From the NCBI GenBank assembly GCA_030536575.1, contig JAUNPS010000005.1, forward strand, positions 1 to 64,000: DNA of 64,000 bases, in the 5' to 3' direction. Positions 24,684 through 33,508 of this stretch are shown one piece after another. Under the pieces are notes generated by a model. The model worked only from the letters and a program-made list of their open reading frames with translations, was not told the origin of the DNA and did not search any database. The stretch comes from Eubacteriales bacterium. GTDB taxonomy: Bacteria > Bacillota > Clostridia > Lachnospirales > Lachnospiraceae. How positions within the stretch are numbered: position 1 is the first letter of the stretch; every line of letters begins with the position of its first letter. The position numbers and the translations under genes were made by a program.

Positions 24684-26399
24684 ATGACAGACATAAAAGA
24701 CATAAAATATGAACAATCCGGCTTAAACGGGAAAATCCTGCGCGCCGTAACCGAAATGGGCTACGAAACCATGACCCCCATCCAGGCCAGCGCCGTCCCC
24801 GTCCTCCTGGAAGGAAGAGACGTCATCGGCCAGGCCCAGACCGGAACCGGAAAAACCGCCGCCTTTGGCATTCCCCTTCTCCAGAAGATCGACCCGGACA
24901 ACAAAAACGTCCAGGCCATCGTCCTTTGCCCCACACGGGAACTGGCCATCCAGGCCGCCGAGGAAATGCGTAAATTCGCCAAATTCATGCACGGAATCAA
25001 GATCCTGCCCATTTATGGAGGACAGGACATTGGACGCCAGATTCGGGCCTTAAAAGGCGGTACACAGGTGGTTGTGGGCACCCCTGGACGCGTGATGGAC
25101 CATATGCGGCGGCACACCTTGAAAATGAACGATATCAAAACGGTCGTTCTGGACGAAGCGGATGAGATGCTGAACATGGGATTCCGGGAAGATATGGAAA
25201 CCATCCTGAAGGAAGTCCCGGAAGACCACCAGACGGCCCTGTTTTCCGCCACCATGCCCCAGGCGATTCTGGACATTACCAACGAATTCCAGAGAGACGC
25301 CGTGATGGTAAAAATGCCGGCAAAAGAACTGACCGTCCCTTCCATCAAACAGTATTATCTGGTATGCCGGAACGAATACAAAGAAGAAGTGATTCGCCGT
25401 CTCAAAGAAACCCACGATCTGAAGCGCTCCCTAATTTTCTGCAACACCAAGAAAATGGTAGACATTCTGGCCGCCGATTTAAAGAAGATGGGCTACCAGG
25501 CCGAAGGGCTTCACGGCGACCTGACCCAAAGCCAGCGGGACTCTGTCATGAACCGTTTCCGCAGCGGAAATCTGGAATTTTTGATCGCCACGGATGTGGC
25601 CGCCAGAGGCATCGACGTAGATGACGTGGAAGCCGTCCTGAACTATGACGTTCCCCAGGACATCGAATACTATGTCCACCGGATCGGGCGTACCGGCCGG
25701 GCCGGGAAAGAGGGGCTGTCCTTCACCCTGATCAATGGCCGGGAAATCGGAAAGATCCGGGAAATCGAGCGGGTATGCAAAACGAAGATCGAGCAGTACC
25801 AGCTTCCGACTGTAAAAGACATGGGCCGCCGGAAGGCAGAACGCGCGCTGGAGGAAGTGAACCAAATTCTGGAAAAACAGGATTTGAGCGGTATGAAACA
25901 GATCCTGGAGGAAAAAATACAGGAAGAAGGGATCGATGCGCTGGATATCGCGGCGGCATTTCTGAAACTGCATGTCGGCGAGACAAGTTCGGAAGTACCG
26001 GACGAGCTGATCCTGGATCATGTACGGGAATCCGGACGTCAGAGAAACCAGAGAAACGACCGAAATGCGCGTGCCATGCGAAGCGGGAATTCTCAAAATT
26101 CCAGAAAATCCGGAAATTCCCGAACGACTCAGAACGGCCGAAGCAGCCGAAGCGGAAACAGCCGCCCAAGAGAGCCAATTGCGGGAGGCAGCCACAGCAG
26201 GCTCCGCATCCTCAGCAATGCAGAGAGTCCCTATGTGAACCAGTTCGATCAAACCTATGCAAGCATTGTTCCGGAGAAAACCTCCCAAACCAGCCGGAAA
26301 TCCAGGCCGAAACCACATCAGGCAAAACCGGCAAAAACGAGTCCGGTAAAAGCCAGCTCCAGAAATGGCAGCCGTAAAAGACAAAACCGCGCCGGATAA
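24684..26399 (+). CDS. cshA: DEAD-box RNA helicase (CshA/DeaD type)
   Basis: This 571-residue ATP-dependent RNA helicase should unwind RNA in cold adaptation, ribosome assembly or mRNA decay. It has a Q motif (TPIQ, residue 31), motif I AQTGTGKT (51-58), DEAD (157-160), SAT and the C-terminal helicase motif with YVHRIGRTGRAG. After residue about 450 comes a long low-complexity tail rich in Arg, Asn and Ser, typical of RNA-binding extensions. Its long leader carries an intrinsic terminator and stable hairpins. A terminator follows the gene. Confidence 0.93.
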   Translation: MTDIKDIKYEQSGLNGKILRAVTEMGYETMTPIQASAVPVLLEGRDVIGQAQTGTGKTAAFGIPLLQKIDPDNKNVQAIVLCPTRELAIQAAEEMRKFAKFMHGIKILPIYGGQDIGRQIRALKGGTQVVVGTPGRVMDHMRRHTLKMNDIKTVVLDEADEMLNMGFREDMETILKEVPEDHQTALFSATMPQAILDITNEFQRDAVMVKMPAKELTVPSIKQYYLVCRNEYKEEVIRRLKETHDLKRSLIFCNTKKMVDILAADLKKMGYQAEGLHGDLTQSQRDSVMNRFRSGNLEFLIATDVAARGIDVDDVEAVLNYDVPQDIEYYVHRIGRTGRAGKEGLSFTLINGREIGKIREIERVCKTKIEQYQLPTVKDMGRRKAERALEEVNQILEKQDLSGMKQILEEKIQEEGIDALDIAAAFLKLHVGETSSEVPDELILDHVRESGRQRNQRNDRNARAMRSGNSQNSRKSGNSRTTQNGRSSRSGNSRPREPIAGGSHSRLRILSNAESPYVNQFDQTYASIVPEKTSQTSRKSRPKPHQAKPAKTSPVKASSRNGSRKRQNRAG

Positions 26400-26461
26400 A
26401 TAACGGCTAGACAGCTAACTTAATCAGAAATTGAAATCCAGGCGGATGTGTTCAACGCTGA

Positions 26462-26497
26462 AAAAACTCTGTGTCCCAGGCATAGAGTTTTTCTTTT
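26462..26497 (+). terminator. Terminator after the DEAD-box helicase
   Basis: Aaaaactctgtg pairs with catagagttttt (one G-U pair), followed by TCTTTTT. It ends the helicase transcript. Confidence 0.85.
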
Positions 26498-26777
26498 TGT
26501 CCGCAGACAGGCTCATGATTCCTTATTATATTATGTGCCTTGGCGCTTGGGGAAAGTGCTCGCAGGAGCGGAATCCCCTGAAATCTATCTATACGACAAA
26601 CTCAAGTTTTTCAAATAGATAAGGAGGAAAATTTCCAAACACCGCCTTCCAGCCATGCTTTTCGAACCAATCCTAAAAATAATAAAACAAGTCCAAATAA
26701 TTCGTAAAGATGCGCCTTGCCATGAAATACATCTTTTCGATTACGCATAAGACACAAAGTTTTCCTCATACGACCCG
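26498..26777. other. Intergenic region with no firm gene
   Basis: A 63-codon + strand frame (26431-26622) overlaps the terminator and has no ribosome site, so I reject it. On the - strand a 52-codon frame (26611-26769) is listed separately with low confidence. Nothing else is recognised. Confidence 0.4.
26611..26769 (-). CDS. Possible small membrane protein
   Basis: A 52-residue frame begins 8 nt after the stop of the coiled-coil/HTH gene. It has a hydrophobic stretch (LYELFGLVLLFLGLVRKAW). The ribosome site is weak (GACGGG), and I recognise no family. It may be chance or a gene remnant. Confidence 0.2.
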   Translation of the reverse strand: MRKTLCLMRNRKDVFHGKAHLYELFGLVLLFLGLVRKAWLEGGVWKFSSLSI

Positions 26778-27113
26778 TCAAAGGAAATCCTCCAAATTGA
26801 TATCCTGAGAACCGGAATTCGCCTTCCAATTTGTCTCATTAAATAATTTCTGATACCGATAAAACGTTGCCCGGCTGATCTGTAATTCCGCCATAATTTC
26901 ATTCCGGTCACATCCGGCTTCCTTTAACCGAAGAAACTCCGAAAAGTTCGCAATCCATTTTGCATCCGCCGGCTTTCGTCCGGCGCCTCGCGGATTATCA
27001 CTTTTCAAACGCAGAATTTCCCGGTTCTGGCTCTGAACCAAAGCTTTCAGATACGCATTTTCTTCCTCCAACTGTCGGATTCGTTCCGTAAGCTGTGCAT
27101 TCGTCTGATCCAT
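26778..27113 (-). CDS. Coiled-coil / helix-turn-helix DNA-binding protein
   Basis: This 111-residue protein combines an N-terminal leucine-heptad coiled coil (residues 4-38) with a helix-turn-helix: FLRLKEAGCDRNEIMAELQI then SRATFYRYQKLF at about 60-92. The HTH resembles that of serine resolvases and transposase-like proteins, preceded by the linker GAGRKP. It carries no catalytic domain. It may be a small regulator or a remnant of a mobile element; the neighbouring tyrosine recombinase and MITE fragment make a mobile origin plausible. Confidence 0.6.
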   Translation of the reverse strand: MDQTNAQLTERIRQLEEENAYLKALVQSQNREILRLKSDNPRGAGRKPADAKWIANFSEFLRLKEAGCDRNEIMAELQISRATFYRYQKLFNETNWKANSGSQDINLEDFL

Positions 27114-27207
27114 CCTTTTAAATTCCCCTTCCGTTTCATCTCTTTTATTAATTTTTGAGACAAAAAGATGCTATAAGCATAATGCAGTCCCGCTTACTTG
27201 TCAAGTC

Positions 27208-27254
27208 GTTACTGTTCGCTCGTACCTCGTTCCAGTAACGACTCACAGGCTCAT
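27208..27254 (+). repeat. Decayed MITE copy (left end)
   Basis: The 47 nt match the left end of the element at 59772-59818 at 45 positions. It keeps the internal inverted repeat (gttactg and cagtaac) but lacks the right end, so it is a truncated copy. Confidence 0.7.
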
Positions 27255-27289
27255 CATCCGAACGCTGTGGTACGGGTTTCTCGTATAGA

Positions 27290-27318
27290 TTGACAGGATT
27301 TCAGAAAAGTGCTATTCT
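27290..27318 (+). promoter_or_regulatory. Promoter of the tyrosine recombinase gene
   Basis: TTGACA (27290-27295), a 17-nt spacer and TATTCT (27313-27318) lie about 170 nt before the recombinase start. Confidence 0.65.
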
Positions 27319-27491
27319 GTAAAAGGATCAAATCCCCGCTGCACCCGCCAAATATCTGCACAAATGCGGCTGCTTGGCTCATTGCTCGCTGGAATAAAAT
27401 TTACTCTCACGAATAAATTTCTATATGCCGCACTTCATGAAATCACCGCGCCGCATATGGCTTGAGAAAATAAAAACCAAGGAGGAATCCT

Positions 27492-28553
27492 ATGCCTGCA
27501 AAAACCACCTACCACGACCAAACCGACATCGACCTGACCCTGAAGCTCCGCGAAATCCTCCGCACCCTCCCACCTTTCGCCAAAGACTTCTTCCGCGCCA
27601 TAGAACCCACCACAACCTCCCGCACCCGTATCTCCTATGGCTACGATATCCGTGTCTTCTTCCAGTTCCTCTTAGACGAAAATCCCTCCTTCCACGGCTG
27701 CACGATGAACGACTTCAAAGTCGAAGTCCTGGATCAGATCACCGCCCTGGATATCGAAGAATACATGGAATACCTGAAAGTCTACCGCGGCACAGACGAA
27801 AAGATCAACACCAACGGCGAACGCGGCGTCAAGCGGAAACTCTCCGCCCTCCGCAGCTTCTACGCCTACTACTATAAGCGTGAAATGATCCACACCAACC
27901 CCATGGTGCTCATTGATATGCCAAAGATCCATGAAAAGAACATCACCCGTCTGGATTCCGGCGAAGTCGCCGCCATGCTGGACTATATCGAACATTGCGG
28001 CGATACCCTGACCGGCCAGCAAAAAGTCTATTACGAAAAGACCAAAGAACGGGACCTGGCCCTCGTCACCCTTTTGCTGGGAACCGGCATCCGTGTCTCC
28101 GAATGCGTTGGTCTGGACGTGGAAGATATCGATTTCCGCAATAACGGCATCAAGGTTGTCCGAAAAGGCGGAAATGAAATGGTTGTTTATTTTGGGGAAG
28201 AAGTCGAAAAAGCATTGAAGCGCTATCTGGAAGTGCGGGAAGGGATTACCCCGGTCGCCGGGCACGAACACGCCCTCTTCTACTCTACCCAGCGAAAACG
28301 GATCGGCGTACAGGCCGTGGAAAATCTGGTAAAGAAGTACGCCAGACAGATCACTACATCAAAGAAAATTACGCCGCATAAGCTCCGCAGTACCTATGGC
28401 ACGGCGCTTTATCAGGAAACCGGGGATATTTATCTGGTTGCCGACGTCCTGGGCCACAAAGACGTTAATACGACGCGGAAACACTATGCAGCCATGGATG
28501 ACGAACGAAGACGGAAAGCCGCGTCGGCTGTCCAACTGAGAGAAAATTCATAA
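27492..28553 (+). CDS. Tyrosine-type site-specific recombinase (XerC/D-like)
   Basis: This 353-residue recombinase has an N-terminal core-binding domain (about 35-140) and a catalytic domain with the complete active-site set: R201 (TGIRVSE), H296 and R299 (PHKLR), H322 (LGHKD) and the nucleophile Y332 (RKHY). It could resolve chromosome dimers or integrate DNA. No other mobile-element genes, direct repeats or dif-like site are seen beside it, so a housekeeping Xer role is slightly favoured. The ATG at 27492 follows AAGGAGG. Confidence 0.88.
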   Translation: MPAKTTYHDQTDIDLTLKLREILRTLPPFAKDFFRAIEPTTTSRTRISYGYDIRVFFQFLLDENPSFHGCTMNDFKVEVLDQITALDIEEYMEYLKVYRGTDEKINTNGERGVKRKLSALRSFYAYYYKREMIHTNPMVLIDMPKIHEKNITRLDSGEVAAMLDYIEHCGDTLTGQQKVYYEKTKERDLALVTLLLGTGIRVSECVGLDVEDIDFRNNGIKVVRKGGNEMVVYFGEEVEKALKRYLEVREGITPVAGHEHALFYSTQRKRIGVQAVENLVKKYARQITTSKKITPHKLRSTYGTALYQETGDIYLVADVLGHKDVNTTRKHYAAMDDERRRKAASAVQLRENS

Positions 28554-28714
28554 ACCTCTGCCGCCGACACACAGTACCACCCAATATATGTGTATGACAG
28601 CGCAAAACGCTGTAGCCAACAAATCTCGATATGATGCTGATATAAAAAAACGGATTGCTCTGCACGCAAACAAAGGCAATTTATAGAAAATTTATTCCTT
28701 TGTAATACATTCGC

Positions 28715-28743
28715 TTGCTTTTCGAATACAATAGTGCTATAAT
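28715..28743 (+). promoter_or_regulatory. Promoter of the relB-yoeB pair
   Basis: TTGCTT (28715-28720), a 17-nt spacer and TATAAT (28738-28743) precede the antitoxin start by about 33 nt. Confidence 0.75.
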
Positions 28744-28776
28744 CATTACAAATAGAACACGAAAGGAGATGTATCT

Positions 28777-29046
28777 ATGGCACTGGCAACCTTAACCGCA
28801 AGAGTAGACGAAAAAGACAAAGCCAGCTTCGACACCTTTTGCTCCAATGTTGGCTTAAATACCTCTACCGCAATCAACCTGTTTGTGAAAGCAGTTTTAC
28901 GCGAGAACCGTATCCCATTTGAAATCACGCAGGCTCCCGATCCTTTTTTCTCCGAAGCCAATATGGCTTATGTGAAGAAATCCGTACAGGAATTAAAAGC
29001 CGGGAAAGGCACCGCCCACGAGCTGATCGAGGTAGACGATGAGTGA
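28777..29046 (+). CDS. relB: RelB/DinJ-family antitoxin
   Basis: This 89-residue protein has the ribbon-helix-helix start of RelB/DinJ antitoxins (TARVDEKDKASFDTFCSNVG, then STAINLFVKAVLRENRIPFE) and an acidic C-terminal tail that would wrap the toxin. It overlaps the toxin gene by 8 nt, the usual coupled arrangement. The ribosome site is AAAGGAG. The complex would repress its own promoter. Confidence 0.92.
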   Translation: MALATLTARVDEKDKASFDTFCSNVGLNTSTAINLFVKAVLRENRIPFEITQAPDPFFSEANMAYVKKSVQELKAGKGTAHELIEVDDE

Positions 29047-29308
29047 AAAAATATGGTCGGACGATGCCTGGGAGGATTACCTCTACTGGCAGACGCAGGA
29101 TAAGAAAACATTAAAACGCATCAACCAGCTCATCAAGGATATTGAGCGTAATGGCTGTTGGGAGGGCATCGGAAAGCCTGAACCCTTAACCGGCGACTTG
29201 CAGGGCGAATACAGCCGCCGCATCAATGACAAAGACCGCCTCGTATACCATATGGCGGCCGGGCGGCTTTACATTGTACACTGCAGAGGACACTATGGGG
29301 ATAAATAA
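29039..29308 (+). CDS. yoeB: YoeB/Txe-family toxin
   Basis: This 89-residue RelE-fold ribonuclease cleaves mRNA in the ribosomal A site. The residues equivalent to the E. coli YoeB active site are all present: E48 in GKPEPL, R67 in KDRLVY, and the closing H85-Y86 in RGHYGDK. The pairing of a RelB/DinJ-like antitoxin with a YoeB-like toxin is a known hybrid arrangement. The toxin appears intact. Confidence 0.93.
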   Translation: MSEKIWSDDAWEDYLYWQTQDKKTLKRINQLIKDIERNGCWEGIGKPEPLTGDLQGEYSRRINDKDRLVYHMAAGRLYIVHCRGHYGDK

Positions 29309-29428
29309 TCCCTCCCAATCCTCGCCTCCATCCGCCCATAAAAATCTCTGATAACTCTATAGATGTACGCGCATACGCACACTCCCTCACTCCATCCCGA
29401 CAATCTTTCCGATATTAAAGGCAATATG

Positions 29429-29470
29429 AAAAGAACGATGCTGGTCATACCGACTCGACATCGTTCTTTT
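29429..29470. terminator. Bidirectional terminator
   Basis: A perfect 12-bp stem (aaaagaacgatg 29429-29440, catcgttctttt 29459-29470) with A and T tails serves the toxin-antitoxin operon and the converging L,D-transpeptidase gene. Confidence 0.9.
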
Positions 29471-29490
29471 CTGTCTTACATGCCCTTGTT

Positions 29491-30843
29491 TTAGTGATAG
29501 CAAACTACCGGATACCCCACATACACAGTCCGGTAAATCGTCTCCGCCGTGTCATAGGGCAGGTTAATGCATCCATGAGAACCGTCATACGTATAGATAT
29601 CGCCCCCAAAACTCCACCGCCAGGTGGCGTCATGCAGGCCAATCCCGCCGTTAAACGGCATCCAGAAATCCACAGGGGTCTGATAATCCTCCCCCACCAG
29701 CACCGTCGGGCTCTGCTTCCCGTAAATGCTGTAGACACCGCCCGGCGTCTCCCGATCCGTCCCCCGCGTCCCGGATACACAGTCAGAAGAAGCGATCAGC
29801 TCGCCGTCCTTGTACAGCCAGACGCGCTGGCCGACCAGATCCACTTCCACATAGCTGTCGCCAATGTCATTTTTCCCGTCCCAGACAGCTCCCTTTCCGG
29901 AAAAAACGGGCTTCATGGTCTTGGAACGGCCGCTCTGAATCAGTTCAGACAGCAGAGCTGCCATACCGTCCTGATCCAGCTTCCATCCAAAATTTCCATA
30001 ATAAAGCGTAATTTCCGAACCATAGCTGGTTGTAAAATTCCTGGGTTTTCCATAAGTATCATAGCGTTTGGCCAGTTCTTCCAAATAACCGGAAATCTTT
30101 CCGGAGTCGGGAACGACTCTGCGGTCTTCCGTTTGTACCATCCAGTTTTTCAGCGTAGCCGCGGTGAGCACCTCAGTTTTCGAGCCAAACCGAAAGACAA
30201 TTTTCTGGTTCCGACGGCGTCCGTCAGCCCCATAAGGATTCGGGACATCTGTCTCCAGCGTGTTTTCCATGCTGTGAAAGGTCTTTCGGAGGATCCATTT
30301 CTGGCTCCGATCTCCCGTATAATCGGTAAGAACCACCTTTGCGCCGTTGTAAGGGAATGGTGTGTCGCAGGTAAGGAACTTTCCGGTCATGGAACGGATG
30401 TAGCAGGTGCGGCCGTCTCCGGAGTCGAGGATTTTCCAGCTCCGGCCAGGCCCATTCCCGCCTTCCGCGGCGGCAGTAAACGCCTGCATGCTGTTTTCCG
30501 GATTTTCAGGGGCCGTGAGCGCCTCCCAGGAATGAAGGGCAAAGAGCCGGAACTGGTTTTCGGAAAACCGTTCCAGATAAAATTTCTGCTGGTTCACTTC
30601 CACGCCTTTTTTGTAAAGCTGCAGAAGCTTTGTATCGCCGCCTGCCTGGCCGCTGTTCTTGATATCCAGGACAAACCTGCCTGCAAGCGCGCTGCGGATT
30701 TCGTAAATTCCGTCGGAAAGCCGCTCCGTTTTATAGCGCTGGAGCAGGCAGAAAGCCTTTGGCAGGGCGGCTTGGGCCTGCCCTTTCAGACCGCCAAACA
30801 GCAGGAGAAAAAGCAGTAACCAAACAATCGATCTTTTTTTCAT
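29491..30843 (-). CDS. Secreted L,D-transpeptidase with ricin-like domain
   Basis: This 450-residue protein begins with a signal peptide (residues 1-25, ending AQAA). Residues about 40-190 form a ricin B-like beta-trefoil (repeated QKFYLERF / QKWILRK pattern), which usually binds carbohydrate. A PG-binding-type region covers 200-310. The C-terminal YkuD domain has GLHDATW and the catalytic SHGCINLP. It should make 3-3 peptidoglycan cross-links or attach proteins. It ends 4 nt downstream of the dtd stop, so it is in one operon with dtd. Confidence 0.9.
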   Translation of the reverse strand: MKKRSIVWLLLFLLLFGGLKGQAQAALPKAFCLLQRYKTERLSDGIYEIRSALAGRFVLDIKNSGQAGGDTKLLQLYKKGVEVNQQKFYLERFSENQFRLFALHSWEALTAPENPENSMQAFTAAAEGGNGPGRSWKILDSGDGRTCYIRSMTGKFLTCDTPFPYNGAKVVLTDYTGDRSQKWILRKTFHSMENTLETDVPNPYGADGRRRNQKIVFRFGSKTEVLTAATLKNWMVQTEDRRVVPDSGKISGYLEELAKRYDTYGKPRNFTTSYGSEITLYYGNFGWKLDQDGMAALLSELIQSGRSKTMKPVFSGKGAVWDGKNDIGDSYVEVDLVGQRVWLYKDGELIASSDCVSGTRGTDRETPGGVYSIYGKQSPTVLVGEDYQTPVDFWMPFNGGIGLHDATWRWSFGGDIYTYDGSHGCINLPYDTAETIYRTVYVGYPVVCYH

Positions 30844-30846
30844 CTC

Positions 30847-31281
30847 TTATTCCAGAATAATCGTAAAGGGGCCGTCGTTGCACAGGCGGACTTTCATATC
30901 TGCCCCAAAGGAGCCGCACTGAACGTTTGGAACGATTTTTTTACATTCCTGAATCACATATTCATACAATGCGCGGGCCTGTTCGGGAGCCCCGGCATCC
31001 GTAAAGCTTGGCCGGTTCCCCTTCCGGCAGTCCGCGTAAAGGGTGAACTGGGAAATCAGGAGCAGGGAGCCGCCCACATCGGCCAGGGAGAGATTCGTTT
31101 TTCCATTTGCGTCTTCGAAGATGCGAAGGCCGGTCATTTTTTTGACCAGACGGTCGGCTTCGGCCTGAGTGTCCTCCTTCCCGACGCCGATCAGGACAAG
31201 AAAGCCTTTTTCAATCTGCCCGATGACGGCGCCGTCTACGGTAACGGAGGCCTCAGTCACGCGCTGGATAACGAATTTCAT
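30847..31281 (-). CDS. dtd: D-aminoacyl-tRNA deacylase
   Basis: This 144-residue enzyme removes D-amino acids from mischarged tRNA. The family motifs SQFTLYAD and [10 protein letters not shown] (the Gly-Pro residues reach across the dimer) are present, with the N-terminus [13 protein letters not shown]. The ATG overlaps the stop of the kinase-like gene by 4 nt. Confidence 0.96.
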   Translation of the reverse strand: MKFVIQRVTEASVTVDGAVIGQIEKGFLVLIGVGKEDTQAEADRLVKKMTGLRIFEDANGKTNLSLADVGGSLLLISQFTLYADCRKGNRPSFTDAGAPEQARALYEYVIQECKKIVPNVQCGSFGADMKVRLCNDGPFTIILE

Positions 31282-31907
31282 ACTTTCCCTTCCTTCATGT
31301 CTACGAGGTTCTTCAGGAGGTCTACGGTGCCGTCTACGCCCAGATAACCGCTGTCGATGCAGTAGTTATAGCTGGCGGCGTCGCCCCATTTTTTGTTTGA
31401 ATAGTAGTTATAGTAGCTGGCACGCTTTTTATCGGTTTTGACGATCAGGTCTTTGGCCTTGGCGTCGGTTAAGTTGTATTTTGTGGCAATGCGGCGGATT
31501 TTCACGTCCATACGTGCATTGATGAAAACGGACAGGAGGTTGGGATTTTCCGCAAGGGCGTAATCCGCGCAGCGTCCGACGATGATGCAGGAGCCTTCTT
31601 TGGCCAGTTCTTTGATGGAATTGAACTGGGCGAGGAAGATTTTATGGTTAATGGGCATGTCTGCGAAGGCGGCTGAGGAGTAGCCGGTGGAGTAAGTGTC
31701 CATTACGAGGGAGTATAAGAAACTGTTGGTGGGCTTTTCGTCGTGATTTTCGAAAAGTTCCTGGCAGAGGCCGCTGTCTTTGGCGGCGCGGTCCAAAAGT
31801 TCTTTGTCGTAGCATTTCACTCCCATTTTTTCGGCGAGTTTCAGGCCGATTTCTTTTCCTGCACTTCCATATTGTCTTCCGATTGTAATAATTGTTTTGT
31901 ATGCCAT
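31278..31907 (-). CDS. Cytidylate kinase-like family protein
   Basis: This 209-residue protein has a P-loop variant at its start ([21 protein letters not shown]), as in the cytidylate kinase-like family common in Clostridia. [11 protein letters not shown] and [17 protein letters not shown] correspond to the nucleotide-binding core. It is shorter and divergent from true Cmk, so the substrate is uncertain. ATG at 31907 follows AAGGACG; an upstream GTG at 31916 is less likely. It is the first gene of a three-gene operon with dtd and the L,D-transpeptidase. Confidence 0.78.
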   Translation of the reverse strand: MAYKTIITIGRQYGSAGKEIGLKLAEKMGVKCYDKELLDRAAKDSGLCQELFENHDEKPTNSFLYSLVMDTYSTGYSSAAFADMPINHKIFLAQFNSIKELAKEGSCIIVGRCADYALAENPNLLSVFINARMDVKIRRIATKYNLTDAKAKDLIVKTDKKRASYYNYYSNKKWGDAASYNYCIDSGYLGVDGTVDLLKNLVDMKEGKV

Positions 31908-31952
31908 ACGCAGCACGTCCTTTCTTTCAGTCTTTCCTCCGGAAAAAGGAAG

Positions 31953-31993
31953 TTCCGGAAGATATGGTTACATTATACAATATTCTTCCGGAA
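31953..31993 (-). promoter_or_regulatory. Promoter with flanking inverted repeat before the kinase-like gene
   Basis: On the - strand TATAAT (31977-31972) lies between two arms of an inverted repeat, ttccggaagatat (31953-31965) and atattcttccggaa (31980-31993). The -35 region is poor (TATACA). The repeat could be an operator that straddles the -10, or an RNA hairpin; I cannot tell which. Confidence 0.45.
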
Positions 31994-32087
31994 ATGTATA
32001 GTATTTTTAGTGAATTTACTGCGGCGCGTTCTAAATATGTGTTACGGTTCAATCGAACACCGTTCCGGAAACATGGCATTGCCCCCG

Positions 32088-32999
32088 TCACGGAAGCTTT
32101 TCCAGCAATTCCTGAAAATACGCTGGAAGCGGCGCTTCAAATTCCAGATATGCTCCAGTCGTCGGATGAAGGAAGCCAAGAGTCATCGCATGGAGGGTCT
32201 GACCCTGGAGGGGATAAGGGCACCTGGCGGGGCCGTAGATCTCGTCGCCCAAAAGCGGGTGATGAAGGCTGCTCATATGGACGCGGATCTGGTGGGTGCG
32301 CCCGGTCTCCAGCACGCATTCGATGTAAGTATACTGGCGGAAACGCTGAAGCACCCGGTAATGGGTGACGGCTTCTTTCCCGTTTTTTTCATTGATGGCC
32401 ATTTTCTTCCGGTCGGTGGGATGGCGGCCGATCGGCGCATTGACCGTGCCCTCTTCCTCTTTCAGGACACCGTGCACAATGGCCCGGTAACGCCGGTTGA
32501 TGGAATGCTCTTTGAGCTGTTCCGCAATGGCTCGGTGCGCCGCATCCGTCTTGCACACCAGAAGGGAGCCTGTGGTATCCCGGTCGATGCGGTGCACGAT
32601 TCCGGGGCGCAGGACTCCATTGATGCCGGAAAGCTGGTCTTTGCAATGGTACAGCAGAGCATTGACCAGAGTCCCGCTGTAATGACCTGCCGCGGGATGC
32701 ACGACCATGCCTTTGGGTTTGTTGACGACCAGAAGATCCGCATCTTCATAGAGAATATCCAACGGAATGTTTTCCGGGAGGATATCCGGTTCTTTCGCAT
32801 CGGGAACCGTAACAAGGATTTCTTCGTCTCCAGTCAGCTTATAGTTCGCTTTCACAGCCTTTCCATCGGCAAGAACCTGTCCGTCCTTTAATAGCTTCTG
32901 AATATAGGATCTGGAAAGTTCCGGGAGCAGCACGGAGAGATATTTATCTATCCGCTGCCCCCGGCTTTCGCGTTCCGTCTCAAAAAATTCTGTTTTCAT
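32088..32999 (-). CDS. rluD: RluD-family 23S rRNA pseudouridine synthase
   Basis: This 303-residue enzyme isomerises uridines in 23S rRNA. An N-terminal S4 RNA-binding domain (about residues 14-75) precedes the catalytic domain. The catalytic aspartate motif HRIDRDTTG lies near residue 140 and GRTHQIRVH near 220. The ATG at 32999 overlaps the lspA stop, so the two are coupled. The frame extends further upstream, but that part belongs to lspA in another frame. Confidence 0.94.
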   Translation of the reverse strand: MKTEFFETERESRGQRIDKYLSVLLPELSRSYIQKLLKDGQVLADGKAVKANYKLTGDEEILVTVPDAKEPDILPENIPLDILYEDADLLVVNKPKGMVVHPAAGHYSGTLVNALLYHCKDQLSGINGVLRPGIVHRIDRDTTGSLLVCKTDAAHRAIAEQLKEHSINRRYRAIVHGVLKEEEGTVNAPIGRHPTDRKKMAINEKNGKEAVTHYRVLQRFRQYTYIECVLETGRTHQIRVHMSSLHHPLLGDEIYGPARCPYPLQGQTLHAMTLGFLHPTTGAYLEFEAPLPAYFQELLEKLP

Positions 33000-33508
33000 T
33001 CGTTCTTCGTCCTTTTTTGGAGAAATGCAAAGTCTTCTTCTTTGTATTTGAAAAAGAACAGATACAGAAATGCGGCAATGGACAGCACCACATAGATATC
33101 CGCCACATTGAACACCGGAAAATCGATCAGTGAAAAATAGAAAAAGTCGATCACATATCCCCGCCAGAGCCGGTCGATCAGGTTCCCCACCGCTCCCGCG
33201 CACAGAAAAATGCAGACTGTCCGCAGCGGCTGGTACTTCTTATCCAGCGGAAGCTTATAGTATAGAAGCAGCAAAAGGAAAAAAATCAGGATGCTTCCAA
33301 TCATGAAGACCCAGCGGCTGTCTTTCATCAGCCCAAAGGCCGCACCTCTGTTTTCCACGTATTCCAGCTCGAAGACGCCGGAGATCAGGACGACGGACGC
33401 CTGCCCCCGCAGTCTCGTGAAAGCCAGATATTTCGTAAACTGATCCGCCAGGGTCAGAAGGACCACGCTTAGGACGCCTGACAGGGCGGATAAGCCTTTT
33501 TTACTCAT
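32996..33508 (-). CDS. lspA: Lipoprotein signal peptidase (signal peptidase II)
   Basis: This 170-residue membrane protease cleaves the signal peptides of prolipoproteins. Four hydrophobic segments are visible, with the conserved ENRGAAFG loop and the two catalytic aspartate motifs GNLIDRLWRGYVIDF and FNVADIYV. ATG at 33508 has AGGCGG upstream and overlaps the aroB stop by 8 nt. The next gene rluD overlaps by 4 nt. Confidence 0.96.
   Translation of the reverse strand: MSKKGLSALSGVLSVVLLTLADQFTKYLAFTRLRGQASVVLISGVFELEYVENRGAAFGLMKDSRWVFMIGSILIFFLLLLLYYKLPLDKKYQPLRTVCIFLCAGAVGNLIDRLWRGYVIDFFYFSLIDFPVFNVADIYVVLSIAAFLYLFFFKYKEEDFAFLQKRTKNE

Larger units (their letters stand above)
27114..27491. 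other. Intergenic region with MITE fragment and integrase promoter
   Basis: This 378-nt stretch has no gene. It holds a 47-nt repeat fragment (27208-27254) and a promoter (27290-27318). The part after the promoter is a leader of about 165 nt in which I see no strong hairpin. Confidence 0.5.

Noticed and set aside
25479-26384. Long antisense frame opposite the DEAD-box helicase tail
   Set aside because: It arises from the low-complexity Arg/Ser-rich tail; no ribosome site or family match.
26431-26622. 63-codon + strand frame after the DEAD-box helicase
   Set aside because: It includes the helicase terminator, has no ribosome site and no recognisable sequence.
30847-32891. Long + strand frames across dtd, the kinase-like gene and rluD
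   Set aside because: The - strand genes there have intact catalytic motifs, coupled starts and ribosome sites; the + frames have none.
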